Source: Manihot esculenta
Lineage: Eukaryota > Streptophyta > Magnoliopsida > Malpighiales > Euphorbiaceae
Direction of reading: 5' to 3'
Assembly: GCF_001659605.2 (NCBI RefSeq)
Contig: NC_035167.2
Coordinates: forward strand, 2,852,001-2,916,000
Length of the DNA stretch: 64,000 nucleotides
Position numbers and translations under genes: made by a program. The notes under the pieces were generated by a model that was given only the letters and a program-made list of their open reading frames with translations, did no database searches and was not told the origin of the DNA. Positions 10,127 through 20,390 of the stretch are shown one piece after another. Each line of letters opens with the position of its first letter. Within the stretch, counting starts at the first letter, position 1.

Positions 10127-12431
10127 TGTAATACCCGGCTAGAATCCAGCACCGGAATTCCTATTATCTGGCGGAATCCGGGGTGTTGGGATTCTATCTA
10201 AGGGTAGGAGTTATGTGTTATTAAGGGTTATGATGTGTTTAAATGTTTTAAGGTTAAGGGAAGTGAGTTTTGAGTTGAAATGACCTAAGGCAGTTGAGCC
10301 AAGTTCGGCCGCCGAAAGTAAGTTCGGCCGCCGAAAGTGTTTGGCTTCCGAAGGGAAGTTCGGCCCCCGAATGTTGCATGGTCTTGCATGTGATTGGGCA
10401 GCCGACGATGAGTTGGCCAGCCAAGCTGAGTCATGGCTTTTGACAGATGTTGGCCTCAGATTCTTGCCATGAATTAGCCACGTCTTCTATGACTCATCTG
10501 CAAGTGTTTTGAGCAGCTCATGCAGGAGTTTGCTCATTCACCAAGTTTTGAAGGGTTTGAAGCAAAAAGTGAGTTTGAGAGAGGTTGAGAGTGTGAGAAG
10601 AGGTGATTCGTTTTCCCTTGTTCAGAGTGTTTAGCTTCTTGCTACAGGAGGTAAGTGATGCACTTGAACATGTGTATATGTTTCTGAGTTTATGGGGATA
10701 AAGGAAGGAGATGCATGCTTAGGGTATTAATGGTAGTTTTAAAGAATTATGCATGGTTACATGTTTATATGTATGTTTGTTTTGTTGTTTGGGGTTATTA
10801 GCTAGTTTTGGACCCCTGTGATCATATACATGAGTATATGTATGTTGGTGAAGTTTGCATGGTTTGAGAAGTTGAAGAAAAGAAGGAGATGGTTTGCCGT
10901 TGAAACTGAGTTCTGGATGAACTCAGGTTCGGCAGCCGAAGGTTCATTCGGCCGCCGAACCTCTTGCATGGTGACTTGGTTGCCACAGCTTGCCCCCGAG
11001 TGTTTTTGCATGTTCGGCTCTGTTTGGGGGATTCGGCCGCCGAAGGTGCCGCCGAAGGTTAGAGACTTTCGTCTCTGGAGTGCCTTGTGGCCTCCGAAAC
11101 TTGCCCCCGAAAGGGTTCGGCCGCCGAACATAGAGATTCGGCCGCCGAAGGTGCTTGAGTTTCGTCTCTGGAGAGGACATTCGGCCGCCGAACCTGCCGC
11201 CGAAAGTGTTCTGTCCAGCTTTTCTTTTGCATGCTTTGCATGATTAGTTAAGTGAGTGTCAGGGGATTCTTGGGGAGTTTATTAGAGTTGGTCATAAGCT
11301 TGTTTGGTCCCTCATTTGAGTCTTTATGTGCTTATACAGACCAGAGGAACCAGAGAGAGCAGCAGTGAGTACTGCTCCAGAGATTCAGAGCCTGCAGAGT
11401 CAGTCAGTCCAGTTAGCCCGAGGTGAGTGGAACTAAACTTAAGACTGATGATTTTTAATTGAACCACAAGCTGCTTTTAGCATATCTCATGCATCATGAT
11501 TATGCCATAGGTTGATTGCATTAGTATTCACGAATATGTTGCATTGCATCGTTATTTGATGATGTGAGTAAATGCTGAATGATCCAATAGTCACAGACAG
11601 GAAGACCAGGAGCCTTTGACTACGCCCTGGCACGTATAGCAAAGACCAGGAGCCTTTGACTACGCCCTGGCAGGTATATAGTAAAGTCCAGGAGCCTTTG
11701 ACTACGCCCTGGCAATGGTAAGTTCACAGGTGTTATATACACATATACATATATGACAGGAAGACCAGGTGCTCGATTCTACGCCCTGGCACAGAGTTAC
11801 TGGGACTATGTGGTGACAGGTTTACTCTTGATGTGGCTTGTCTGTGATATGGTGCATTCCATGAGATCATATTTTACTGAGATGTTTTACCGTTCTACTC
11901 ACTGGGCTATAGAGCTCATCCCACTCCCTTAACCCCAGTTTTGCAGGTTCAGTATTCAGTGTACAGAGTACAGGGACAGTTCAGCAGAGTACAGGAAAAG
12001 AGAAGAGATCTGTAATAGCTTAGAGTGGACATGTAATATTAAAGAGATGTAATAGTTGTTGCTTGACCTAGACCTAGTGATGTATGTTTTGTACATGATC
12101 TGTATATGTATATATGTTTTCCTGTATGTGAAAACCAGGCTTAACAGGTATGAGTTAACCCATCTAGAGCAAGCTCTAGTCAGGGATACAGAGTACAGAG
12201 TACATGAGTACAGAGTACATGAGTACAGAGTACATGAGTACAGAGTACAGAGATAGTGCATGCACAGGTTAAGCCTTGGTTCAGCAAAGAGTTTTATTTT
12301 CACATAAAATGTATGATCATGTATGAGGTTTACAGGTACACAGAGAGTATAGCAGGCTTGCTACGGGTTCTGGCGGCCTTAAGCCGACCTGAATCCTAGC
12401 GCCGGTGACGGTCCATTTTGGGGTCGTTACA
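10127..12431 (+). repeat. G1 3' LTR (2305 bp)
   Basis: Same as the 5' LTR except that it has two rather than three copies of the 19-bp TTCGGCCGCCGAA unit and two substitutions that I can find (near 10770 and 11632). The 19-bp unit accounts for the whole length difference (2324 against 2305). Confidence 0.96.
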
Positions 12432-12436
12432 GTCCA

Positions 12437-12549
12437 AGAGTCGGAATGTACCATTTCTTCTGTCCTTGGCACTTCATCTGGTCCAAGAGTCGGATGCAAC
12501 CATCTAAGCTTCCGTGGACTATGAACTCATAAACCAAAGCTTTGAAATC
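12437..12549 (-). pseudogene. LRR receptor kinase pseudogene, kinase hinge piece with tandem duplication
   Basis: On the minus strand it reads DFKALVYEFIVHGSLDG, then LHPTLGPDEVPRTEE after a frameshift, as expected for the N-lobe/hinge of an XA21-like kinase. A block of about 49 bases (GPDEVPRTEE region) is present twice: once here and once at 2560-2602 left of G1. A tandem duplication therefore existed before G1 landed in it. TSD copies: 12432-12436 for G1 and 12550-12554 (ATCGC) for the TRIM element. Confidence 0.83.
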
Positions 12550-12554
12550 ATCGC

Positions 12555-13266
12555 TGAAACAGCCCGATCCGAATTGACCAAAATAACTTTTAGACTCACT
12601 TTTCACTTGATTTAAAATGGTTAATCCAAATTATTTAATAGTTTCATACTGGCTATTATATACAATTATTAGTTTCATGCTAATTATTATATACAATTAT
12701 TAGTTTCGTGCTAATTATTATATGCAATTCGGAATTACCATAATTTACAAACTGGCCAAGTAGTTGATTTTTACACTCCCATGCTAAATTTATTTATAGG
12801 ACGTCACAACTAAATCGAATATAATTGCTAATCAGAACTGGACCCTTGAGTATTTTGGTTCGCTAGTATCTCGGACGGCTCCATCTCGTCTCTCACATGT
12901 AGCTTTTTCCTTATAGGCCCGCTGTCTCTGTACAATTTGTTTAACTCAGAGTGGCTCTGATATCAATTGAAACAGTCCGATCCGAATTGGCTCAAATAAC
13001 TTTTAAACTCACTTTTCACTTGAACCAAACCCTTTTCACTTGGCTCAAACTCAAAACAATTATTTAGTGGCTAAAATAGTTATTTAGTAGTTTTGTGTTA
13101 GGTATTATATACAATTTGGAATTACCGTAATTTTCCGTCAACCCTTTTCACTTTGCTCAAACTCAAAACAATTATTTAGTGGCTAAAACAGTTATTTAAT
13201 AGTTTTGTGTTAGGTTCCAAATTTTTCGCCGTGGGACATGGTACAAGCTGACAGCTGATTTTTACA
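12555..13266 (-). mobile_element. TRIM-like miniature LTR retrotransposon
   Basis: A 712-bp unit with related ends starting TGAAACAG(C/T)CCGATCC and finishing TGATTTTTACA. Left LTR 12555-12775 (221 bp), right LTR 12968-13266 (299 bp), internal region 192 bp with no coding capacity. GCTCTGATATCA just left of the right LTR is the reverse complement of TGATATCAGAGC, one base from the Met-tRNA primer site, so the element lies on the minus strand. Flanks ATCGC (12550-12554) and CTCGC (13267-13271) look like a 5-bp duplication with one change. The size and lack of genes fit a TRIM. The LTRs have diverged through internal duplications, so it is old. It sits within the kinase domain of the receptor pseudogene. 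Confidence 0.8.
12968..13266 (-). repeat. TRIM right LTR with internal duplication
   Basis: A segment of about 100 bases (CCCTTTTCACTT...GCTCAAACTC to TTTTGTGTTAGG) is present twice inside this LTR. The left LTR instead has a triplicated stretch around CTAATTATTATATACAATTA. These private duplications explain the unequal LTR lengths. Confidence 0.75.
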
Positions 13267-13271
13267 CTCGC

Positions 13272-13520
13272 CGATAGTCAACACTCGAGCAAGTTGTGAG
13301 TATTTTGACAAGGTTTCTATGCCTAATATTCCTCAAGGCCTCGCATTCAGCTACGAAACTTTTTGAAGCTCCTCGACGCATAAGGTTAAATACCTTTACT
13401 GCAACGACAGTTGCCTATCGATCAAGAATTCCTTTATATACTGACCCAAAGCTACCAGAACCAGTCAAGTTATCTGAAGAGAATCCATTAGTAGCTTTGA
13501 GAAGACTTTGATAGGACAAC
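13272..13520 (-). pseudogene. LRR receptor kinase pseudogene, kinase N-lobe
   Basis: Minus strand reads [20 protein letters not shown] then SVYKGILDR, a TAG stop, and [11 protein letters not shown] with the ATP lysine, then [20 protein letters not shown]. This is the glycine loop through helix C of an XA21/EFR-like kinase. A stop codon stands between the glycine loop and the lysine, and the frame is shifted relative to the membrane segment upstream (13536-14213). Confidence 0.9.
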
Positions 13521-15303
13521 TTCAATAGCTCCTTCCTATGAAATGTTGATGAAGGCTAATCTCTCTCTCTTTCTTGATAGGCACATAAACAGACAAATCA
13601 GCAGAACTGTTGCACCCATAACCACAGAAACTGCTGAGATTATAATCTTCAATTTTATAGTCAATCCCCTCTTTGACTGCTGAAGCTTACATGGTGGCAG
13701 CTTCAGATCAGGCATGCCACCAGAGAGTTTTTTGTTTCCTGCTATGGATATGGCAGTTGCATTCTTGAAAACTCCTTCTAATGGTATTGTACCTTTAAAG
13801 TTGTTATAAGACAAATCCAACAACTTTAAGACATGAAACTTCTTTAAGAACTCTGGAATCTTGCCTGATAACATGTTGTGAGAAGGATTTAGTTCTCGAA
13901 GGCCTCTCAGTGAAGTTAGAGATGAAGGAACAGACCCTTGAAACAAGTTGGCAGCCATGTCCAACAATTCTAGACTCGTACAACTGCTAAGATCTCCAGG
14001 AATCACTCCTGATAATCTGTTTTCAGAGAGGCTCAAGTATCCCATACTTTTCGAATTTGCTACTTCTATGGGCATGGATCCAGATAAATAATTTCTGGAT
14101 AAATCAAGACCCAATGATAAAGGGGAAGATCCAAAAATTTGTGGTGGTATGGAACCACATGAGATTGTTATTTGAAAGATATAATAGTGGCAAAATTTTG
14201 AAATTCCCAACACTGGGAGGCATTTTTCCTTGAAGCTTGTTATGAGATAAATCCAATTGAATTAAATTTGTCATGTTTCCTACAGAGGAAGGAATAGATC
14301 CCCAGAAATCATTATGACGAAGAGACAATAATCCCATGTTTCGAAGATTTCCAATGTTGTCAGGAACGAAACCTGGCAGGTTATTCTCATCTGCAATCAG
14401 CGTGTCCAATGAAGATCAGTCACTTAATATGGACAGGATGTTTCCAGATATTTGATTTTTTTGCATGAAAATCTTCTGAATCTTTTAGGCAGCTTCCCTC
14501 CAAAGTTATTTTGATCTATACACAATCCCTGTGAATTGGTGGCATTGCTCAAAGTGGAAAGGAACTCCAGGTCATCAGCTTTCTCACTTCCTAAATGGTT
14601 ATCAGAAACTATTAACTTTGGAGCCTATGCAATTTCTCGAGAGATGGCACTTCCCCAAGAAAATAATTTATGCCTAACTGAAACACTTCTAGACTTGAGG
14701 TGTTTGAAATAGACATTGGAATAAATCCTGTAAATTGGTTAACTGAAAAGGAGAAGAATTGGAGATTTGGAAGAGAAGTGCCTAAGCTCAAGGGAAGGCT
14801 GCCTTCTAAGTTGTTGAATCCCATGTCTATCATATTAATCAAAGGGAGGTTGAAGAACGAGGAAGGGATAGTGCCTAAGAACTGATTTTCATACAAGGAT
14901 AAAATCCTTAGATTCGTCAGTTGCCCAAAACTATCAGGGACAATACCATGCAAATTATTTATCCTTGCATATAGTTGCTGAAGAGAAGAAAGACTGCCCA
15001 AAGATGGTGGGAGAGTCCCTACTAAATTATTGGTGCCTATATCGATTCTTCTACGCTTCTGTAAGGAACCAAGCCACGTTGGGATTCTTCCAACCAGCTT
15101 GTTATTATCTAAATAAAAGAAGACAAGGTTAGAACAATTACATATGCTAGCCGGAATTTGGCCACCAAATAAGTTATAGTGAAGAGATAATATTCGCAGT
15201 CTGCGCAAGTTGCCAACCTCAATCGGAATCTCATGGCTGAAGCTATTGTTTTGAAGATATAACTTCCTTAAAAAGCTCAAATTACCAACGTGTGGTGATA
15301 GAA
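13521..15303 (-). pseudogene. LRR receptor kinase pseudogene, LRR ectodomain and membrane segment
   Basis: On the minus strand this reads as many 24-residue extracellular LRRs (LxxLxLxxNxLxGxIPxxLG pattern) in at least three disturbed frames: 15280-14612, 14409-14104 and 14213-13536. The last ends in the LRR cap and a membrane helix (IIISAVSVVMGATVLLICLF) followed by basic SRKRERL. The order is that of an LRR-XII immune receptor such as EFR or XA21. Frameshifts lie near 14150 and 14410-14610, and a stop follows the membrane helix at 13536. The upstream end (SPHVGNLSFLRKL at about 15250-15300) is cut by Cop1. The N-terminus and signal peptide, if they survive, lie beyond the window on the far side of Cop1 and G2. 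Confidence 0.9.
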
Positions 15304-15782
15304 TGTTGGATATTTAACAAATTATTTCAAAAGAATTATAAATAATTCAAAATATTTTGAAATAAGTTACAGAATTTAAGTTGGTTAAAAATATTTTTCC
15401 ATTTTAAATTATCTTAATCTTTATTCTAACTAAACCAGATTTTTAGTTAATATTGTGGATATCTTAATTTTTATCTTAATTTGATTATATTTTTAGCTGA
15501 TATTGTGGATTTGAATAACGTTAAGCACTATAAATAGCAGTGCATTTACGTTATTCAGGAACACACGAAAAACCAAATACTTCTCTTTCTCTTTACTGCT
15601 TCTTCTCTATTTCTGGGTAATTAATAATTGCTGCTGTTCTTGCTCCTGGGTTACTTGTAATTCAGAAGGCTTGTTGAATCCTGGAGGATACGCTTAAGGA
15701 CAGTGATTATTATCATGCCTCAAGCAAATATTCTGCTCATCTTTCATTTAATTTCTATATCTTTTTCTATCATTTTCCAACA
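15304..15782 (+). repeat. Cop1 5' LTR (479 bp)
   Basis: Ends are TGTTGG...CCAACA. A TATA-like CTATAAATAG stands at about 15530, followed by pyrimidine-rich sequence, which would fit a promoter. Confidence 0.88.
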
Positions 15783-15794
15783 ATCTTAAGGATA

Positions 15795-17150
15795 ATGGCT
15801 GAAATTACTTCTCCTAACAATACTTCCATTACTGGACTTATTGATCCTTTGCTACTGGCATTCCAAGTGGTGTTACTGCTGCTAGGGGTGTAAATGAATC
15901 AAACCGTTCGTGAGCTATTCGAGGTTCGATTCGATAAAAGCTCGATCGAGTTCGACTCGATTTCTAAGCGAGCCAAGCTCGAACTTAAACCAAACGAGAC
16001 AAGCTTGAGCTCCATAGTATTCGACTCGTTAAGGCTCGTGAGCTCGACTCATTTCTGAGTTCATGAGCAGGCTCGCAAATAGGCTTGTGAACAGTTTCGT
16101 TAAGTAAACTGAAATTACCATCATAAGAGAAATAAACTCAAACCCTGCATATACTTTTATGAGCCAAATCTGAATTTTTTAAAATTCAGCTTTATATAGT
16201 TTAGTTACACTCTTAAACTTGCATATATTACGATCATTAAGATCTAAAAACTCATCTTTATAAGTTTACATGCTAATTTGTAAATATACTTATTTAACTA
16301 AAATTATTTTAGTTTTAAACTTATTAGTTTTAAACTAAAACTCATTATACATGTAAATAAATCAAATTATTCGTGAACTATTTGAGACTCAGCTCAATAA
16401 AAGCTCGACTCAGCTCGATAAAAGCTCGACTCGTCTAAGCTCATTTGCTAAATGAGCCAAGTTTGAGCTTCTTAATACTCGGCTCGAGTTCGATATGAGT
16501 AAAGCTCGAATTCGGCTCGAGCTCGAAAAAATTTTAACGAACCAAGCTTGAGCTCTTCAAAGCTCGGCTCGGCTCGGTTCGTTTACACCCCTAACTGCTG
16601 CTATGATGCAACCTGTCATGACAATGTCCAAGCTATTCCCAGATATCTCCAAAATTGAACAGTTCAATGGTGACAATTTCAAACGCTGGCAGGAACATGT
16701 ATTTTCAGTTCTTGATATGCATGGATTTGCTTTTGCTCTCACCAATGCGAAACCTGCAGAAACTTCCAACAAACAATGGAATTATGGGTTCATGCTAATA
16801 AGGTATGTAGGTACACTATTATTAGCACATTATCTAACGATCTCTTTGATGTTTATTGCTCTTATAAAGAAGCAAAACAAATATGAGAGTCTATAATTGC
16901 TAAATATACTGCTGAAAATGTTGGCAAACAGAAATTTACTATTGGCAAATTTTACAAATGGGAGATGGTGGATGATAAAGATATAAAGGCACAAATAAAT
17001 GAATACCACAAATTGATTGAGGATCTGAAATCAAAAAATATAACTAAAAATAATGTGTTTGTAGGTAAGGGATATTGTAATAATGGATTGTTTGTATTGA
17101 ATGTTTCCAAGATTGTTAATGATAAAATTTTGATTCTTCTGCTTACTTGA
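15795..17150 (+). pseudogene. Cop1 gag and start of pol, interrupted by a MITE
   Basis: Begins ATGGCTGAAATTAC at 15795, is broken by the MITE at 15883-16593, and resumes at 16602 with KLFPDISKIEQFNGDNFKRW and VFSVLDMHGFAFAL, the Gag N-terminal (UBN2-type) domain of copia elements. Frameshifts follow at about 16780 and 16890. The stretch 16965-17060 encodes INEYHKLIEDLKSKN-like Gag sequence. Most of the nucleocapsid and protease region is missing. Confidence 0.85.
15883..16593. mobile_element. hAT-type MITE (711 bp) inside Cop1 gag
   Basis: Terminal inverted repeats TAGGGGTGTAAA and TTTACACCCCTA, flanked by an exact 8-bp duplication ACTGCTGC at 15875-15882 and 16594-16601. Both the TIR and the 8-bp duplication are typical of hAT elements. 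The interior has no transposase frame and is built of AGCTCG/CTCGAC-rich subterminal repeats around an AT-rich core. Confidence 0.93.
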
Positions 17151-17159
17151 TTGATTCTT

Positions 17160-17913
17160 TTAAATTATGGCATGATAGGATGTGTCATATAAGTTTACCT
17201 TATATTAAGAAGATGCATGCAATTGGACTTATATCTAATATTAATTATTCATGCTTAGATAAATGTGAAGTATGTGCTGAATCAAAACAAACAAAAAAAC
17301 TTGTGCTTTTATTTTAGAGAAACTGAATTATTAAATTTAATTCATACTGACTTAGGATATTTAAAATAAACTATGACTAGAGGTGGAAAAAGATACTATG
17401 TAATTTTTATTGATGATTTTTCTAGATATACTAAAGTATATTTATTAAGAAATAAAGATGAAGCTTTTGACATATTTCTTGCATATAAAAATAAAGTAGA
17501 AAATCAATTAAATAGAAAATTAAAAGAATTAGATCAGATAGAGGAGGTGAATATGTCTTGCTTAATGATTATTGTGAAAAATATGGCATAATCCACGAAA
17601 TTACCCCACCATATTCACCTGAATCAAATGGGGTAGCAGAAAGAAAAAAATAGAACTTTAAAGGAAATAATGAATTGTTTACTTGTTAGTTCTAATGCAC
17701 TAGATAATCTATGGGGTGAAGCCATTACACCTTATGAATTATGGAAGGGTTATCCTAATTTAAAATATTTAAAAGTGTGGGGGTGTTTAGTCAAAGTTAT
17801 GCTTCCTGAACCAAAGAAGAAAAATTGGTGCAAAAACTTATGATTGTTTATTTATTGGTTATACTAATTGTAGTGCTGCATAGAGATTTCTTGTGCTCAA
17901 AAGTGATGTTTTG
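17160..17913 (+). pseudogene. Cop1 integrase remnant
   Basis: Contains the pre-integrase segment LWHDRMCHISLPYIKKM (about 17168-17218), the integrase core beginning YYVIFIDDFSRYTKVY (from about 17393) and, after a frameshift, PPYSPESNGVAERK (about 17604-17645), a hallmark of copia integrase. Stops and shifts interrupt it. Confidence 0.88.
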
Positions 17914-18359
17914 AGCACAGTTCCCCGTGTAGCAGCAAGGCGCTACGGGCCCGTTGGCGAGGAGCAGCGCACTGGTATTTGGGATGTTACTCCTGTTCGA
18001 TTAGATAAAATATATAAAAAAAATCGAATCAAATCAATTATTGATAATAGTATATTATTATTTTCAATAATACATAGAGATTAAACCATAATCAAATTCG
18101 AAATATTTCAATTAAATTTTAGAATATTAAAAATAAGGTGTAAAAAATTAAAAAATCCATTAAAAAGCCCAACCAAATGAATCGAATCGGTTCGATTCAA
18201 ATGAATCTTTCTCCAAATCGAATTGGACCGGTTCGATTTGATGTCAAATCGAGAGGTAGAGGTGGAGAGGGGGCTAACAAGCTTATTTGCAGGCTATACC
18301 GATGCCCATGTATGGCCTAACGCGTGCCCAGGCCCCGGCCTTGCTAGCCCCCCCAGGGG
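17914..18359. mobile_element. 446-bp insertion of uncertain class in Cop1 pol
   Basis: Flanked by a 26-base direct repeat with one mismatch (TTCTTGTGCTCAAAAGTGAT then R and TTTTG) at 17888-17913 and 18360-18385. Across the repeat the copia frame continues naturally, so this is an insertion. It starts GC-rich (GGCGCTACGGGCCCGTTGG), has an AT-rich middle and inverted AATCGAATCGGTTCGATT-like stretches, and ends in an imperfect hairpin (GGGGGCTAACAAG / CTTGCTAGCCCCC). The long duplication points to target-primed retroposition (SINE-like) or repair-mediated filler, but no clear pol III boxes or poly-A tail are visible. Confidence 0.6.
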
Positions 18360-18385
18360 TTCTTGTGCTCAAAAGTGATATTTTG

Positions 18386-19659
18386 GATTGTAACACTATT
18401 ATTGAAACTAAGAATGCTGAGTTTTTTTGAAAATATTTTTCTTCTGAGAAATAAAGTTGTTTCTAATGCATCTGTTAATGAAAGTATAAATGAAAGTGAA
18501 GTTGAAGAGTTAAGAAGATCAAAAAGACAAAGGAAAGAAAAATCATTTGGAAATAATTTTTATGCTTATCTTTTGGAAGATGATCCTTTAACTTTTTCAG
18601 ATGTAATTTCTTCTTCTAATGCATTGTTTTGGAAAGAAGCTATTAAAGTTGAAATTGATTCTATTTTACAAAATAATACTTGGGAACTTGTTGATCTATC
18701 ACATGGAGCAAAATCAATTGGTTGCAAATGGATTTTCAAAAAGAAATTAAATCTTGATATAGTTCAAGAAACAAAACAATTTTTATCTTCTAAATTTGAA
18801 ATGAAAGACATGGGAGAAGCTAAAGTAATTTTGGGTGTGAAAATTATACGAAATGATCATGGGTTAATGTTGACTCAAGAACATTATATTGAAAAACTTC
18901 TAAAGAAATTTGAGAATTTTGATGTGAAACTTGTAAACACTCCATTTGATGCTAACAGTCAATTAAAGAAAAATGTTGGAGATGCTGTATCCCAATCTAT
19001 ATATGCTCAAATTATTGGAAGTTTAATTCATTTGATGAATTTTACTCGACCAGATATAGCTTACGCAGTGTGTAAACTGAGCAGGTACACTCAAAGTCCT
19101 AACCATGATCATTGGAATGCTTTGATACGTTTAATGAAATATTTGAGAGGTACCATAAATTATAGTATTCTATATAGTGGATTTCCCGCTGTGCTAGAAG
19201 GGTATAGCGATGCAAATTGGATTTCAGACTCAGATGATATCAAATCCACTAGTGGTTATATTTTCACCCTAGGTGGTGGAGCAATATCGTGAAAATCAGC
19301 AAAACAAACGGTTATTGCTAGATCAACCATGGAATCAGAGTTTATTGCTCTAGATTTGACTGGTAATGAGGCCGAGTGATTGAGAAACTTCTTGGCAGAC
19401 ATTCCATTAGGAATGAAACCAACACCTTCTGTGTCTATTCATTGTGATTGCCAAGCTGCAATAGCCATTGCAAAAAAATAAAACCTTTAATGATAAAAAT
19501 AGGCACATTCGGTTGAGACATAATGTGGTAAAGCAGCTGCTAAAAGATGGAGTTATATCTATTGATTATGTGAAGTTAGAAGTGAATTTGGCCGATCCTC
19601 TGACTAAACCTTTGGGAAAGAAATTAATATACGAAACATCAAGGGGTATGAGACTATAG
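18386..19659 (+). pseudogene. Cop1 reverse transcriptase / RNase H remnant, RT core deleted
   Basis: Reads the start of RT ([30 protein letters not shown]), then jumps directly to [18 protein letters not shown], which in intact copia RTs lies well after the YVDD catalytic motif. About 100-130 residues with the catalytic aspartates are gone. RNase H follows ([20 protein letters not shown]), is stopped at 19290 where TGG appears to have become TGA, and continues in the same gene to ADPLTKPLGKKL near 19600-19620. Confidence 0.88.
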
Positions 19660-20219
19660 CCTGTTGGAGGAAGTCAACAATGATGGTAACCCAACCTATA
19701 TGATTGGCGATCCCATGAAATAGGTTCATATGGGTAATAACAAATCATTAGTTGATTTATATTAAGCACTTTATAAAGTCCTACCTGTGGTGTTAGTGCT
19801 AAAACTGCAAAGAAAGTGAGGTTGAGTTAAAATTCTTAATTATTTCCATATCCTTTATAGGTGGTGTATAAGCTGCAGTATACACTTGATGGAATGACCT
19901 ATATGAGAGTGGAGTGGAGCCGCTTTGAGATTGAAGGCAAATTTTTAGAGCTCTCATGAACTTCCAAGCACGCGCATGGCTTATTAGCGCAACACCGCAT
20001 CAAACAGCAGAGTTGTGAGAGTACATTGTGATTGGTGAAAAGTTTAATTTACACTAAGAATTGTTTGGTTCATAGAAGTTTAAACTTCAGTAAATTATCT
20101 TTCACTTAATCAAATTTTATTTCATAGTTCAAAAGATACCAAAATTAATACATTGTATTATACCCAGAAAATATTTTACTTAAATTTATGTTCCAATTCT
20201 TTTGAAATAAGTGGGGGAT
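19660..20219 (+). other. Cop1 3' untranslated region
   Basis: Non-coding sequence between RNase H and the 3' LTR, ending in the purine tract AAGTGGGGGAT. No further gene is seen. Confidence 0.8.
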
Positions 20220-20390
20220 TGTTGGATATTTAACAAATTATTTCAATAGAATCATAAATAATTCAAAATATTTTGAAATAGGTTACAGATTTTAAGTTGG
20301 TTAAAAAGATTTTTCCACTTTAAATTATCTTAATTTTTATTTTAACTAAACCAGATTTTTAGCTGATATTGTGGATATCTTAATCTTTAT
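20220..20390 (+). repeat. Cop1 3' LTR, first 171 bp
   Basis: Matches the first 171 bases of the 5' LTR with about 11 differences and stops exactly where G2 begins with TGTAATACCC. The last five bases, TTTAT, would be the left copy of the G2 target duplication. Confidence 0.92.

Larger units (their letters stand above)
2603..12431 (+). mobile_element. G1: complete Ty3/gypsy (Tekay-type chromovirus) retrotransposon
   Basis: A 9.8-kb element with LTRs TG...CA at both ends, an initiator Met-tRNA primer site after the left LTR, one Gag-Pol frame, a purine tract before the right LTR, and 5-bp duplications GTCCA at 2598-2602 and 12432-12436. By eye the LTRs differ by two substitutions plus one 19-bp repeat unit, so insertion was very recent. 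It split an already damaged receptor kinase gene. Nothing visible prevents activity. Confidence 0.97.
15304..20390 (+). mobile_element. Cop1: degenerate Ty1/copia retrotransposon, 3' LTR cut by G2
   Basis: It has a 479-bp 5' LTR beginning TGTTGG and ending CCAACA, gag and pol remnants in copia order (Gag, protease region, integrase, RT, RNase H), a purine tract AAGTGGGGGAT at about 20209-20219, and the first 171 bp of a 3' LTR. Over those 171 bp I count about 11 differences from the 5' LTR (about 6%), so it is clearly older than the gypsy elements. The rest of the 3' LTR should lie past the right end of G2, outside the window. No Met-tRNA primer site of the usual form is visible after the 5' LTR. 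Confidence 0.9.

Noticed and set aside
13536..15280. Reading the LRR frames as two or three separate small LRR receptor genes
   Set aside because: All pieces are collinear on the minus strand, continue into a membrane segment and kinase N-lobe, and are separated by frameshifts and inserted elements. They are one broken gene.
17914..18359. Calling the 446-bp insert a Helitron or a SINE
   Set aside because: No 5' TC or 3' CTRR end with its hairpin, no AT target, no convincing A and B boxes, and no 3' poly-A. Left as unclassified.
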